Source of the DNA: Epiperipatus broadwayi
Lineage: Eukaryota; Onychophora; Udeonychophora; Euonychophora; Peripatidae
Assembly (NCBI GenBank): GCA_028023455.1
Contig: JAQFVV010006337.1
Span: 2,035,001-2,099,000 of the forward strand
DNA length: 64,000 nucleotides
Direction: 5' to 3'
In this document: positions 48,392-61,500 of the stretch, in pieces
Numbering within the stretch: position 1 is the stretch's first letter
Layout of the letters: every line of letters starts with the position of its first letter
Notes under the pieces: model-generated
The model's database searches: none
The model's input: only the letters and a program-made list of their open reading frames with translations
What the model was told of the DNA's origin: nothing
Position numbers and translations under genes: made by a program

Positions 48392-50776
48392 GAATTAACG
48401 AACGTATAATAAAAATAGCTTGTTAAATATAAAGAAAGTTCGTTCATAATAATTAGAAGCATTAAATCTTAAAAGTAACCTAAAGTTTATTAAATTAAAA
48501 AAATTATACCTTAATGCAATATTTAATTATCATATTACCTGCTTAGTGCGTAATTTAGGGTTAATATTATATATACTTTTGTTCGCGGGTGTGTGTTAGT
48601 TTTGCACAATTGTAATATTTTGTGTGATAGAGTATAATTTGTGAATATTTTATGCATAAATTCGTACACTGTCGAATTTCCTGAGTTGAACAGATTGATG
48701 TATTATCTGTAGGTATTTGTCTGCTAGCATGTATTTATAAGGTTCAATATTTTAGAAGCTATGCTAATAGAAAGAAATCTGACTGCGTTGTAATATTTAT
48801 AGGGATAGGAGATCTTGCTTATTTGATATATGCTAATAATTTCCATGAGTAGAGCCTAGTTTATTTTATATGTGTATGATTAATGATATTGTTGAAGTGA
48901 TGTTCATAGGGCCCTGGTGTTGTGGATTTAAAATCCCCACCAAATAATGTATTTTGAAGTAAAGGGTATTATTGTTAAAAGATGATTAAATGATGCTTAG
49001 GAAGTGATATGACGTTTTTTTCTTGGATTCTTGGTGTTGAGTAGATGTTCTCCACCAAAGGTATATGTGGAATTAGGTGAATTCTGATAGAAGTGATTCA
49101 ATAGATGTTTATCTGCTCCTCATGTATATTCCCTTTATAACGTGTTGTATGTAAAATCATAAAATATAGCTTTGTGTTAATAAAAAAAAGTGGTTAGACA
49201 AATTGTTAGATTAATTCTGGATGTAGTACTAGTGTCATATTTATGGAGGATTTACGACATTGTTCGAAATAAATTAATTATATGATATTTTCTTAATGAA
49301 GGGAGAGTTTACAGAAAAGATTGTTTTATAATGTTGCTGCTTGAACGCACACACACACGCGTAATATCGCGAATTGAGGTATAGAATTATGAAATATAAA
49401 AATGAGAAATAAATGCTCGGAAATATACTAAATTCAGTTAATAACGGTATAAAACATTAAGATTTAAACAGGAAATAAGTATTTTAAAATACAATGTATC
49501 TATTTAAGTAAAAATTAATCATCAAATCATCAGAATAAACATGATTTTGCTATGTATGAAAGGTATAAGGAATTGGAATTATTATTTAGTCAGTTAGAGA
49601 AAGTTGTTTTGCTGAAAGCCAAAGATTAATGGTTTGATTTATTTTGTCAATCAACCGTAATATCCTCTCGAAAGTATTTATATTTTTTTTTTTGTTGTGA
49701 TAATAATATGATATTTCATTTATTCATTGTCGTATGAATAAAACATCTAATCAAGTGTGTGTTCCAAATCGGGATATTTAAGTTTATTATTAGTTTGTTT
49801 AGACAGTAGGAATCCCAAACTGATGCTAAAGATTTATTTAATAATTTAAAGGTCTATAAAACGGAGACCTATTTTGTAAATATTATGTTCATCCCAATTT
49901 ATTTTGTTTGTTTGTAATAAATGATGTATTTAGTTATTTAAATTTAAAACAACTGTGTCGTGAGTTATTTTTTTGTATACATTCGTATTTCCATTTCCAC
50001 ATCTCCACATTGTATAAATCTATTATAAAACAGATATACTATTTTAAAGTTATCATATTAAATTTGCTAGTGTCTGACAATATTGTATTTCTTAATCCAA
50101 ACATTATAAAGAGTATTTGCCATTTGATAAACGTATTAGAAAGGTTACCAAGTTATAACATCATTCATTAGATGATGATATGAGATTAAAATACCCTATC
50201 TCTGACATTATCTTATTATTGAAGCACAGTAAAATATTTAGTCAATTTGTTTCATTATATTTTAGCATATCTTATAATTATAACTTATGGGCAATGTAGT
50301 TTATTTAATTCAACTGTGTTTATTAATTTCCCTGAGATCTTATTATTTATTTCTTGATTGGCATTAGAGTAAATGTTTAAATTATGATATGCCAAGTAAC
50401 AAAATTGTCTACGAATATAATTATAGCAAGCTGATATATGTTATACTTGGATGAAGGAAGAAATTAAGTTTAAAGTATATTTTCATAAACTGTACTAAGT
50501 AAACCTTATGATTCTTTATCATACAATCAATTAATAAAGGAATTTACAATACATTGAATGTTTTACAATATTTCTTCCTTTATTCATTTATTATTATATA
50601 TCTTTTGAACTGCCTATAGCCTCCCACTGAGCTGAGCTGAACATAAACTTAAGTATAGAGTCTCAGTAATAATTTTATATTATATATTATATTATATTGT
50701 TCTATTCATTAATAGAACTGGCGCCTGGGCATTTCGTTCATGTAAGATATATGAGCGGTGTTGGGAGTGTAGGTTA

Positions 50777-50802
50777 TAATATATATATATATATGTAATA
50801 TT

Positions 50803-50840
<38 letters not shown>

Positions 50841-50849
50841 AATCATTAC
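50777..50849. repeat. AT microsatellite inside a short palindrome
   Basis: Two TA runs (50777-50794 and 50804-50838) are present. The second is enclosed by gtaatattctta on the left and taagaatcattac on the right, which are complementary apart from one extra base. The whole can extrude as an AT-rich cruciform. Confidence 0.85.
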
Positions 50850-52143
50850 ATACACAAAAAGATTTTAAAATTTAGAGAACAAAATTGGTAAAAATACATC
50901 ACTGATATATAAAAAAAAAAAGCTTGAAGGAAAGATAAATTAAAATTTAAAAATTTAGGATATTTAAGTAGACATTGCATGAAGATGAAAAAAGTTAACA
51001 TAAAATTAAAGACAGAAATTCAACAACTATAAAAACTTTTATTTAGAAAAGTTTATTTTATGGAATACTGCAAATTTCAGCCAAAATAATTGTTACTAAA
51101 GAAAAAAACTCACACAGAAAAGCATTTGGAAGTTTTTAAAATGTAAAATAGTAAAAAATTTAAGATGAAATGATATGTTACAAACAATCATGTGTTCAAA
51201 AAAAAGTAAAAACAAAATGTAATACTGAAAACAAAAACATATTTCAACATATCCTTAAAAATAATTTTATTATATAAATCACATAAGGAGCACCGTGAAG
51301 AGCCCAAGTAAATATGTAATAAAATATATATATATATTACTAAATGACAGCAAAAAAAAAAAAAAAGGTCATGAAAAATAAAATATGACCTGTATTTTTA
51401 AAAAATGATATGAATATCCAAAACAAAATTAATTGCTCATATCTGTGCATAATATCTAATGATGAATATAGTTCTTTGCAACATTATAAGACTTATAAGT
51501 AATATAAAATTCTCGATGGCAATAAAAATTATTTGCATAAAAGTCTGGATTTGTTCTGCAAAGTCATACATATACATATACAAATACCTATTCTTAAGGT
51601 CTGGCAAAACTACTTTTTTTTTTATTAAGAGAAATTTATTATGTGGTACAAATCTACATATTTTTTTTAAATTTATGATAAAAACTTTATTAATAACATA
51701 AATATTTACAATTTATACAAGTAGTTAAACAAATGATAACCAAAAAACACAGAATTTGAAATATTTCACTATTAAGACAAAAAGGCTCCAGGCCATTAAA
51801 CAGTTAACTCCAACTCAAGAAGGTTGACCTGTAACAATGTAATAGAAGAAGACTCTTAAGACATCAAGCAAATGCCACTCAAAAGGGTGAAGCATGTAAA
51901 AAAATGTTTAATTAGCCTAAGGAATAAACCACCCAGTAGAATTCTAACTTTTAATCAAAACAAATGTTTATCTGATAATGTCACACAGAGTTATTCCGAG
52001 GCCACCCCAGATTTGGGTCATCATCTTCCTAGACAAATATCTCTGACATTGATTGAAATAAGTTTCCCAATCGCTATAGTTTTCTCAGCCAGCTGAATTT
52101 CTTGTTATCAAATATCATAGTATATCTTATATAACCTATTGTC

Positions 52144-55100
52144 TCAAGGGTATGCACAGTTTACCATTGCATTATGGGGGTTAAATTTCTCAAAGTATTG
52201 ACTAAATAGAAGTTTTAAGTTGATGATTGGTCTGTAAAACACTCTAGCTCTTATCTGTCCAACTGCTGAACATTCTTCAAATAGATGCTGGAAAGTTTCA
52301 TCACCAGATTTGCATAGTAGACAGATCGGATCCAAGTTCATACACAGCCTTTCATTTATACCTTTAGCTGTTGGAAACAAGCCATTCATCAGTTTGAAAA
52401 CAAATTTCAAGTAGGATTGGGGTGCATATATAGAATGGAACTTTTTCAACACATTTTTTATATATATCCAACCATGCATTATCATGACTTTTTACATGAT
52501 TTGTTAAGTCTTTATATTTAATATCTTCCAAACTGGGCACTTTCAGATCATCCTGGAGATACCTATAGGCAATTAACAGGTCAGTTATAAAAGATCTTCT
52601 CTTACATCCAATTTCATTAAAGGAGCTAGCATGGTCAACAAAAGGTCCAAGAAATTGACTTTTAAATAAATAAATAAATAAATGTAATTCCCTTGATGTA
52701 AGATATATGTAGCTCTGGATCAATCAGGCCAAGATCTCCATTTTCTATTGGCATTTGCAAGGTTGATATTGGGATCCATCTCTTTGCAATCTGGTTTATT
52801 CTGAGTATTGTTTTGTTATGTAGGGATACCCAAGGTGCATAGTATACCAAAATCCCTGAAACAATGGAATTAAAAATTGACACTCTTGTAATTTCATATA
52901 ATTTAAGTGAAAAAAACTTACTTATTTTATCTTCAATTTTTGTAATAATTAATTTATTTAAGTAAGAGTTCATCTTTGTCTTGGACATATATAATGGTAT
53001 GCCCAAGAAAGCAGATGAGGAGCCATAAAGTTAGATGCCATTTTTTTACCAGTAGCTAACTGCCAGGCTGCAGACTTCATTGATTGAATAACTGAGACAG
53101 TTTCAGCCTGAAAATTTTCTAAGACATTCAGCACAACTTGGATATTATAGCTATTTTGAAATATTATTATAATATCATCAATGAAAGCTGTAACAGCTCC
53201 CTACAATCCCAAGTGCAGAAGATAAAGACCAGAAACGAGGTTCTCAATCTTATGAATGAGAGGATTTATATAAACTATAAACAGAAGAGCCACCAAGGGA
53301 GAACCCTGTGGAATGCCCCTCTTATGGATAAAAAATTCAGATCTTCTCATAAAGTTTTTAAGAGAGATTCTACTATTTTTAATATAATTTTCAACTGCAT
53401 TCACCAATCATATGTGATCTGGGATTAAAAGGCAGAGGGACTGAATCAAACATGACCAATTGACCATATCAAAAGCTGTCCTAAAATATATTTGAATAGC
53501 ATAATATTGGGTTATGTTTACATGGCTGGCATATCTAACAGCCTCATAAATTTTTAAGGCTGCATTTACTGCACATTTACTCTTAATGGCATGGTGAGTG
53601 GAAGATATTCTAATATTGATAAGGTGATATAATTTCTTCAAGAGAATTCTAGCCAGACTCTTCGGATCAATATCTTCTACAAAAAACGTCTCAGTTCATC
53701 AATTGATGGACTTTGCACTAATTTGTCTTTTTTGAGGCTAAAAGTTGCTCATAAAGAGTCACTCAATTCTCTCATAACACAAATGATTAAAAAATCTCCA
53801 CATTGCAAATCCGAGAGCATAGTCAAGCTGTTTATAAACAGAGGCTGGGATGGTGTCATTCACCATTAGTGATTGTTACCATGAGGATATTAATCTCATC
53901 CTGAATATCCTGATTAGAAATATACTCTTTCTGTTCCCTGGTTATGATACTACTGAATTGATCAATGAAACCTGTGCTTACACTACATTTCATTTTTAAC
54001 TTTTCAAATATATAACTATCAACATAGATTCCAGAAGCAATGCTATCATCCATCTTTGGTCATACTGGCAATACCCCTAGAGTGTGGGATGTATAATCTA
54101 GCATAGTTTAACATGGATTTTGATAATTTACTCAAGTTAGGAATTAATTTCCACAGCCATATTGTATGAGCATGTTGATGCATAAGTTGATATAAGTTGT
54201 TGTATTCTTCTTGTAAATTATTTATTAATTGATTAAGTCTGAGGTTAGTAGCATTGCGTAAAATTCTCTGAATTTAAGAGATTCTATTTTTCATTTGATT
54301 CATTGATAAAGTATTCTGCATATTCTTATAACATATTCTACAGAGTTCTTTTTTAATTTTAAACCAAGCAATACAGGGTGGTAAGCCTGAACATTTTGTA
54401 TAATAATTAATAATAGTCAAGATAGCAGATAATTGGTCAATCGAAGACAGAACACCATCTTTTATGTTTCTACTAATAGAAAATCTATACTGATTTTTTA
54501 TTTGACAATAATTATCACGTACTAACTTTACACAGAGGTGATCTGAAAAACTAACCAATGATGTATTAATTTTTAACTCATTGAGCTTATGCCCAGACAC
54601 AAAGAAAAGGTCTATAAGAGAAGATAATCTGCTATTGAAGAAAATATTTGTGTTATCTGGATATTTTTCATGCAATGGATATAATGAAATTTTCATTTAT
54701 TTTATTTTGTAATGCACTAGGAAGAGATCGGAATGTACAATTAAGGTTACCACCAAGTATTATAATCCCTGGTTTTTGCAAGAACCTACTCTGAACATTA
54801 TGGATTACATTTACAATATCATTACCCTTAGCTACAGAATATGCAGCAATCAGATAGTGCAAGTCAGCCTGATAAACAAAGGAAAGCACAATATATTTTG
54901 TTTGTAAAGACAAAAACTGAATATTTTCAATCTCATAATGCATATATATTAAAACAGCTGCACCTTGGGCAGGTCTATCATTAGCTTTAAAAAATAAAAT
55001 ATTCTGTTGAGATAATTTATCAATAATATAACCAAGTGTATTATGGTTAATTTTAGTCTCAGTTAAAATTACTATTTCATATTTTTCTTTAGATAAATAA

Positions 55101-55177
55101 TCAACAATTTTATCAACTTTACCTGGGCTATTTAAACCTTTAATATTAAGAGTTAACATATTGAGGGATTTGCTCAT
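52144..55177 (-). pseudogene. LINE ORF2: endonuclease-reverse transcriptase, decayed
   Basis: The endonuclease part starts with MLTLNIKGLNSPGKVDKIV and continues with an ETKI motif. The GGDFN motif reads GGNLN (Asn codon at 54746-54748). SFSDH, matching the SDH catalytic motif, follows after a frameshift near 54690. The reverse transcriptase shows IQIYFRTAFDMVNW where family members have an Asp at the Tyr (codon 53486-53488), then GIPQGSPLVALLFIVYINPL, and FIDD at 53174-53185 as motif C. Downstream are GIPLYMSKTKMNSYLNKLI and GDLGLIDPELH, typical of L1-type RTs, and a C-terminal CLLC-x8-H-x4-C motif near 52315. Stops and frame changes occur throughout, and a TAAA microsatellite (52665-52685) disrupts one segment. 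Two catalytic aspartates are replaced, so neither enzyme activity would remain. Confidence 0.85.
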
Positions 55178-55487
55178 AATTACAGGAATTAATTAATCCT
55201 TTATCCACAAAAATATCACTTATAGTTTCATTAATCATTTCATTTGTATCCTTGTGATAATCAATTTCGATATTAAACTCAGAATTACTACCAAACTGAT
55301 CTAGCATCATAGGGTTATTCTTAATATCATTGGTATTGATGTCAACTCCTTCTTCTGTATTTATTTTATAATCAGTATTGCTATAAACACACTCAGTAAT
55401 GGTACCACTATTGATATCTATTCCATCACCAATATTTGTCAGAATTTACGTTGTTGGAAACACTCAATCTCACTGGGGCAGACCTCA

Positions 55488-56840
55488 TCAACTTCTTGAA
55501 CATAACTGTACATAAGATGATACTTCAGTAGGCTCAGAATATTGGCTGAGACTCACACCAATGTCATTAACATCATAAAAATCATTATCAATATTTTTAA
55601 TAATATTACTATCTACTATGTCTGCCCAAGTCTTAACATTATTGCATTTTACACAATTCCCAGTAATGCATAGTGCAGCTATATGACCAACTCTGATGCA
55701 TTTAAAGCACAAGGGGTGTCTTCCTTTCAATATAATAGAAATTGGCATTTGGTCTTTGAACAACCTATGTGGTATTTGATCTTTCACAATACATTTTTTT
55801 CAACTTAAAGACAACTTTCCATGAGTTTGAAGGAATTTGGAAAGAGATACCAGGGGTCATCTCTTTTCAATGTAATTACTTCGGTATAATTGTTTAGCTG
55901 GGTTTTAAAGAACTCAATGTTAAAGTTAGGGGGAGTGTATAAAACTCTATCGAATACTAAAGGATTAGGACCTTTTGATATGTAATATATCTTATGGCCC
56001 TGTACCTTTTTTATTAGACTCTCTGCAAGATCTTTCTGTTCCTTATTAAAATATTTGATAGAAATAAAGCCACTTGCTGGGAAGAATGCATGGTGTTTAA
56101 TCGTTTGTATTAAACCATTATTACTCAACAAAATTAGATATTCATTTAAATCAGGCTTCTCTAAGATGTGCTCATTGTTTTTGTCATTGGTTTGTATTAT
56201 CAAACTAAAAATAGAAGTATTAGGGGACATGCAGTTAATAAAAAAAAATTTCCAATACGAGTTAACTTTATGAACATTTTTGAGGGTAATCGCAATAATG
56301 GTTGAGCGTGCGATAAATTCTCATTTAGTTTGGCGAATTGTGTTGGTTTGTTAATATTTTTGGCTGATTGATTCAATTTTATCATCTAAAAACTTTGTTT
56401 TATTGCTGGCTTCATATTGATTGTTAGGTTGATTTTCGTTAATCAAAGTTTGAGGTTGAATATCTTCATTGAGGCTATCCATTTTTCTTTTTTTAAGCTG
56501 AGACATTACATTCCAATCAGTGCCTTGATAAGCTTCAACATTACCACTTAAGTTTGTAACCTGCAGGAGATCAGCACTCTCAATAGCGGATTAAATTATT
56601 TTCATATCTACCCCATTTTGGTTAAGTATTAAATTCAGAGTTACTTATTAAATCAAGGTTACTAATTGCTTTTCTTAATTTTAGCTTAATATTGTTAGCA
56701 TTAATAGAAGGCTGCTGAATGTTTGAGCCACCATTTTTTGTCATACTAATGTTGGCTTTTTTGTTCTTTTAACTCACTCAGCTTATCCTTGTGGGTCTTC
56801 TTGCCTTTTTTCCCATTGGCAAATTGTGCCAGGGTAAATA
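55488..56840 (-). pseudogene. LINE ORF1: nucleic-acid-binding protein, decayed
   Basis: The protein read on the minus strand begins near 56840 with a basic segment (NGKKGKKTHKDKLSELKEQK). It continues through frameshifted pieces including NGGSNIQQPSINANNIKLKL and MDSLNEDIQPQT. From 56230 it has a 141-residue piece with an RRM-like look (GFISIKYFNKEQKDLAESLI). After a frameshift at an A-run near 55800 comes a zinc knuckle C-x2-C-x4-H-x4-C at 55668-55709 (CFKCIRVGHIAALC), followed by a further CVKC pair. In LINEs of this type ORF1 coats the element RNA and acts as a chaperone; the RRM reading is inferred. Several stops show it is not expressed intact. Confidence 0.7.
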
Positions 56841-57269
56841 AAATATAACTTTTCATCAACTGCTGAGACTTCACAGCCTAGAGTAATGCTGAGCATGTGC
56901 TCTATCCAAACTTACATGTTGCCATTACATGCTATTACAGTATAATGTAAATTATTTATTTTGTTACCCTATGGTTTCAAATGTAAATCATTCAGCTTTA
57001 AAGTATTTACTTCTATGTATGTAGTTGCTTTTCCAGCAATTCAATTTTGTAGATTTAGCATTCATCTTCTTTATTTGAAGTTTCTCCAAATGACATATAC
57101 GAAGTAATCTGGAGCCATTAAATTATTTCTTTGTTTGATTTTTTTCTATGATTTTCTTTAGTTTCATTCCCTGTGGATCTCCAAATTTCCCATTAGTGAC
57201 TTTACATTATATGCACCATAATGTGAAGTACATGAAGATTGTAAGCCTTATTTCTGTATAAACGCCTTG

Positions 57270-57640
57270 TTTGATGCACCATTCAATGGGTATAAATTGC
57301 CCAAATGGGTTGTTTGTCTATCTTGTGAGAAAAGTTCTGTGGCAATTTAATTTATTACATCTTATATGTGATTGATGGACTCCCCTGCTGCACATCTGGC
57401 ACATAGGGTGCATCTTCTTTATATTCCTTCAGTGTGCCAAGTAGGCATTCATGGGAAAAGTATCTAGGTTATATTTGATTATAAAGTCTTGGTATTTTGG
57501 TTCGATGAATCAATAATGAGATTTATATATCAGTTGCTGATTGGTGATGTCCTATTTTCTGTCAATTATGCATACTTCTCCATTTAGTAATTTATGTGCT
57601 GTCCAGTATTTTATTTTAGTTGTGATTGGGTTTTGTCAAT
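57270..57640 (-). pseudogene. Possible reverse-transcriptase C-terminal remnant
   Basis: Minus-strand reading gives YQDFIIKYNLDTFPMNAYLA, and after one stop CQMCSRGVHQSHIRCN. The order resembles the C-terminal region of several LINE-encoded proteins, in which a segment like xxLxxDTLPTxxxL is followed by a CxxC...H...C zinc motif. It lies just upstream, in the minus sense, of the 5' end of the LINE at 51661-56900, so it would belong to a different, older insertion. No catalytic motif is retained, and the assignment is weak. Confidence 0.35.
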
Positions 57641-57644
57641 TATC

Positions 57645-58060
57645 TTTTGAATATAGAGAGAGAGATGTGGAGGGGGGGATGAAGGTGAAGAAAAGGAAAG
57701 AAGTAAAAAGATAGTCAGAGAAATGAGAGATATAGGATGGAATGATGTAGAAGGATGATGGAAGAGAGAGGGAGAAATGATGATGATGATGATTAAATGG
57801 ATATGAAGATAAGATGCAGAGATGAGCAATGAGAGAGATGAGATTATAATGATAATGATTAGATGGCGAGATGAGAAAAGAGGGAGAGATGATGATGATG
57901 AGGAAGCAAGAGAAATGATGATGATGAGGAAGCAAGAGAAATGATGATGATGAAGATGGAATAGAGATTATTACTAAAGAGGAGAGATGAAGATGGAATG
58001 AGAATGAAGATGAAGATGAGAGAGTGATGAAGAGATAAAGGTGAAAAGAAGAAAGTGAAC
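57645..58060. repeat. Purine-rich low-complexity tract, GA and GATGAT motifs
   Basis: For about 400 bases the plus strand is almost free of C and made of GA runs and ATG/GAT repeats, with a local duplication of gaggaagcaagagaaatgat near 57898-57950. Both ORFs read on the opposite strand here are Ser/His/Ile-rich artefacts. Such polypurine tracts can adopt triplex structures. Confidence 0.8.
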
Positions 58061-58510
58061 TATTAGTAGAAGAGACTCTTAATGACTCGGCTCAATGGGG
58101 TTACAATAAATTTAAAGAAAGAGATGATCCAGAGATGTATGATCGGTTAGAGACCAAATCCAATACTATGGCAAATATAACTATTATGGCATATTAATGA
58201 TTTACCAATAAGCAATACAAAGATAAATTTTAAAATCATTAGACAATAGTTATTGGAATCAGCCTACCATCAAATCACACTCTCTGAATAAAAATAAATG
58301 ATACTTTGATTGGAAGGATTATTACATTAAATGTAAAACTAATAAGGCAACAAGAGCAAACAATCTCAGGGGTTTTAAAACTAAAACTCTTGTGCAAAAT
58401 AAAAGATTAAATTAAGTTGCCTACCAAAGAATTGCTAAGATAAATAAACCAGTGAGTGACATCTTGGCCGACCATAAAATAACTACCTTATTGTTCAAAC
58501 ATGGAATAAT
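58044..58510 (+). pseudogene. Unrecognised coding-like remnant
   Basis: An open frame from about 58044 to 58196 reads QWGYNKFKERDDPEMYDRLE with ordinary, non-AT-driven residue use. In another frame at about 58312-58505 comes NLRGFKTKTLVQNKR, then, after one stop, IAKINKPVSDILADHKITTL. The composition is more protein-like than neighbouring AT-rich ORFs. I do not recognise a family. It may be an old transposon ORF with a frameshift, or two short exons; nothing decides between these. Confidence 0.25.
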
Positions 58511-61500
58511 AAACAAACAAATATTAATTTAATAATTTAATAAATCAATTTAAATTTACAATAATAAAGACCTATTATCCAAGATATTACTTGAGCAAAG
58601 AAAAGGGCAAAAGTACTTTTTATGCCTTTCCCCATACTCACATACAACCTACTTAAGACCTCAAATGCAGATGGATTATAAAATTCTAAAATAAAGATGA
58701 TGATAAACAATGTGCAGCTAATATCAGATAATGTGCAGCTTTTAAAGTAATAATAAATGCTCTTCTGAGGCATTAATTTCCTACATCTTATATTGCAGAA
58801 TCTTCAATCTGAGAAGATATAATGATAATTCAAAAATCAATTATAAATGTGCATTTAATTAAGTATCTAATAGAATGTAATTATCTGTTACTGTGATTCA
58901 ATCTGAGAATCACTTAAAGTGGCATGGCTTTATAATTCAAACCAGTATCAAAATATATTTTATAAACTTTATAATATGTTTGTGAACTTTTGGATTGAAA
59001 ATTTTTATGAACTGTGAAACTCAAGACAATAATATTTTCATACAAAAGTAAAGCAAACAGCAACAAAATTTTTGAAATAATAGTAATAATAAGGTTTATT
59101 ATTTAAAACAATGAAAAGAAAATATTTACAATCAATTTTACTACAAGCATTGCCAACATGGCGCTGGAATCTTTTATTACAAATATTTTGACTTGGTTTA
59201 AAATTTTATTTTGGCTTACAAAATAAAATAAAAATAACATGAACAATTTCTTTAGCTTCAATTACTGAATACCTATCCTAGATTTTTTTAAATGGGTTGT
59301 TTTAATAAACAAAATACTAAATAATGAATACCTATAATAGCAAACAAAGGCTAGTTAATACCAAATTCTAATCTCTTCTAAACCAATCAGAGATTTCAAA
59401 TCTTTAAAACTTAAATTAAAATAAACTGAGTCTAATAATAGCAATTCTATTTCTTTATTATAATTATTAGCATATTAACAATACGGTAGTGTTATGTAAC
59501 AATCAGAATAATACATAAGAAGCTTAAAATTATAATCCTGAGCTTAACAAACGCTAAGATGGAATAAGCATACTTAGCATATATTTAAAAATATTATCAC
59601 CAGTTATACTGACATCACTAATATTATAGCTAGTGATATGATTAAGCAAATCTTTTAGCTAACTTTAAATTAAATTAGATATATGGGCCACTCATTCATC
59701 AGAGGTCATTCATACATTTTTTTTTAAATAAATTTTGTCCACATAAAATATTACCCTGAATGTGTGTTAAAATTAAAGACCTAAAAACTTACAAATCCAG
59801 CGGTGAAAAATCTGGATGAACATATTAAAATTAGTATGTGTGAATTGCCTCTTATACCTTATGCATAATTTAACATACTTAAAATAAACATAGATTATTG
59901 TTGGTTGGCTTGTGTGTGATAAAACTATCATAGCAACACAATTCAAACATTGATATACCTATGAGCCTTACAATGGCTACCACTACCTGAAGAAACAAAG
60001 TTTCTCAAACAAGCATATCTTGTCATAACAAACCTAAAACAAAATGCAACATCATCTACTGTAGTGGAATTTAGCATTAATTCATCACGAATGATAGGCT
60101 AAAATTATAAGAACATACATGCTCCGCAGAGCTGAAAAAGAATGTGGTGGCTTTCAAAATACCTAACTTTGCAGCAGAAAATAGGATGCCTGGACATTGT
60201 CTACAGTGCATCAGGAACAGGAGAGATGCACCAGGAAAGCATGATCCTCTCTCATGGGATACCAATGCTAATAAATGTGATAATCGTCACTAGAAAAATA
60301 CAACTATAAGATATACAATAACCCTCTATGGGCACAAGCACTATCAATTCATGAAAAAGCAATACAATAAGGATGGAGGACTTTGTCTACTCCATATAGC
60401 ATACTCAAAATAGTTAACAAAGCCTAACTCTTAGAGGCTAACAAATACTAACTAATGATGATATATACTTCACATGAATTAATTAAGTTATCACTAAGAA
60501 ATTTAAAATACCGACATGTATATCTAATGAAAGAACCAACAAAGCAAAATTGTGTTCATTGACTACTAAGAAAAATACTTTAAAATTAAATGCATATAAA
60601 ATTCTTGGCAAAGGCACAATGCACACATAATAAAATACTAAATACTAAAAAAATATTGTGGCTCGTGGACTTTAAAAGATTGCAAATTACAATGCGAGAA
60701 TGTTAATTCTTAATGCATATAAAATTATTTGCAGTTATTAATAATGTAGCATTCATAAAACAAATGAATGGAAACTCTCTGATAAACCTCTTTGGCTGAA
60801 TTAGAATAAAAACTGAGTGAAACATCCCACATATAATAAGATAAGACTGTAATATTTAAATCTCTGAGAATGAAATTATCAAATACACTTAATTTGTAAT
60901 ACACTTAATAAACATAAATAATAGCATATAATTTACCTGAGAATAGCAGAATATCAATCTATTTATTCTATAACCCATTAAACTTAAAATTGTTACATAA
61001 ATTTACCTGGTATATTTATGTTAATAAAGTTACACAATTTTAAAACAAAATATATAGCATAAATATTTTTCCGGTTTCCTTATTTTTTAAAATCAATAAA
61101 ATACAGACAATAATATAAAAAAAAATAATACAGTAACTTAAGTTCATAGTTGCAGCTCCGTACTGGCTTTCCGTTCCAGATATGTAGATAATCTACTCAA
61201 AAATAAATTATTTGATGGTATTCGAAACTCCTAGTCAAAATGTTCATAAATATGACAATGATTGCTAATAAAAATGAAACATGTTTTTAATAGTTTTTCA
61301 AAGACATATTAATTTCTTTTAAAGATATAATAAATATTAAAATATTAAAATAATAAGATAGGCCAGCATTGGAAAACAAATTCTTCAGCTGATAATATTT
61401 TATAGCATCCCGGGTTTAAATTCATAATAATATTACTTTCTGATTTTTATTTCTGTTTTCTCCTTTAAAAGAACGCATTTCCTTTTTTTTTTTATAAATA

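Larger units (their letters stand above)
45561..51660. other. Repeat-poor, gene-free stretch
   Basis: No transposon was recognised here, and from about 47200 the plus strand has more T than A. ORFs at 47330-47602, 47833-48196, 49908-50171 and 51459-51701 are Phe/Ile/Tyr-rich and look like reading of AT-rich non-coding DNA. AATAAA-type signals occur (for example near 49178), but without a coding exon they cannot be assigned. The stretch could be intron or untranslated sequence of a gene starting near 45.5 kb; this is speculation. Confidence 0.35.
51661..56900 (-). mobile_element. L1/Tx1-type LINE, nearly full length, inactive
   Basis: On the minus strand the element has the two-ORF order of L1/Tx1-type non-LTR retrotransposons: an ORF1 with a CCHC zinc knuckle, then an ORF2 with an APE-type endonuclease, reverse transcriptase and a C-terminal CCHC motif. 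The 3' end is placed at about 51661, where a T-run on the plus strand (a short poly(A) on the sense strand) follows an AATAAA about 17 bases upstream (complement at 51686-51691). The 5' end near 56900 is where coding similarity fades and is uncertain. At about 5.2 kb the copy is close to full length. It carries many frameshifts and stops. Target-site duplications were not identified. Confidence 0.85.

Noticed and set aside
50719-50730. TGGCGCCTGGGC looks like the start of a tRNA-Lys primer-binding site of a retroelement
   Set aside because: Only the first seven bases fit, no LTR end precedes it and no gag or pol follows it.
57611-57935. Minus-strand ORFs rich in Ser, His and Ile
   Set aside because: They are produced by the GA/GAT polypurine tract and have no protein-like sequence.
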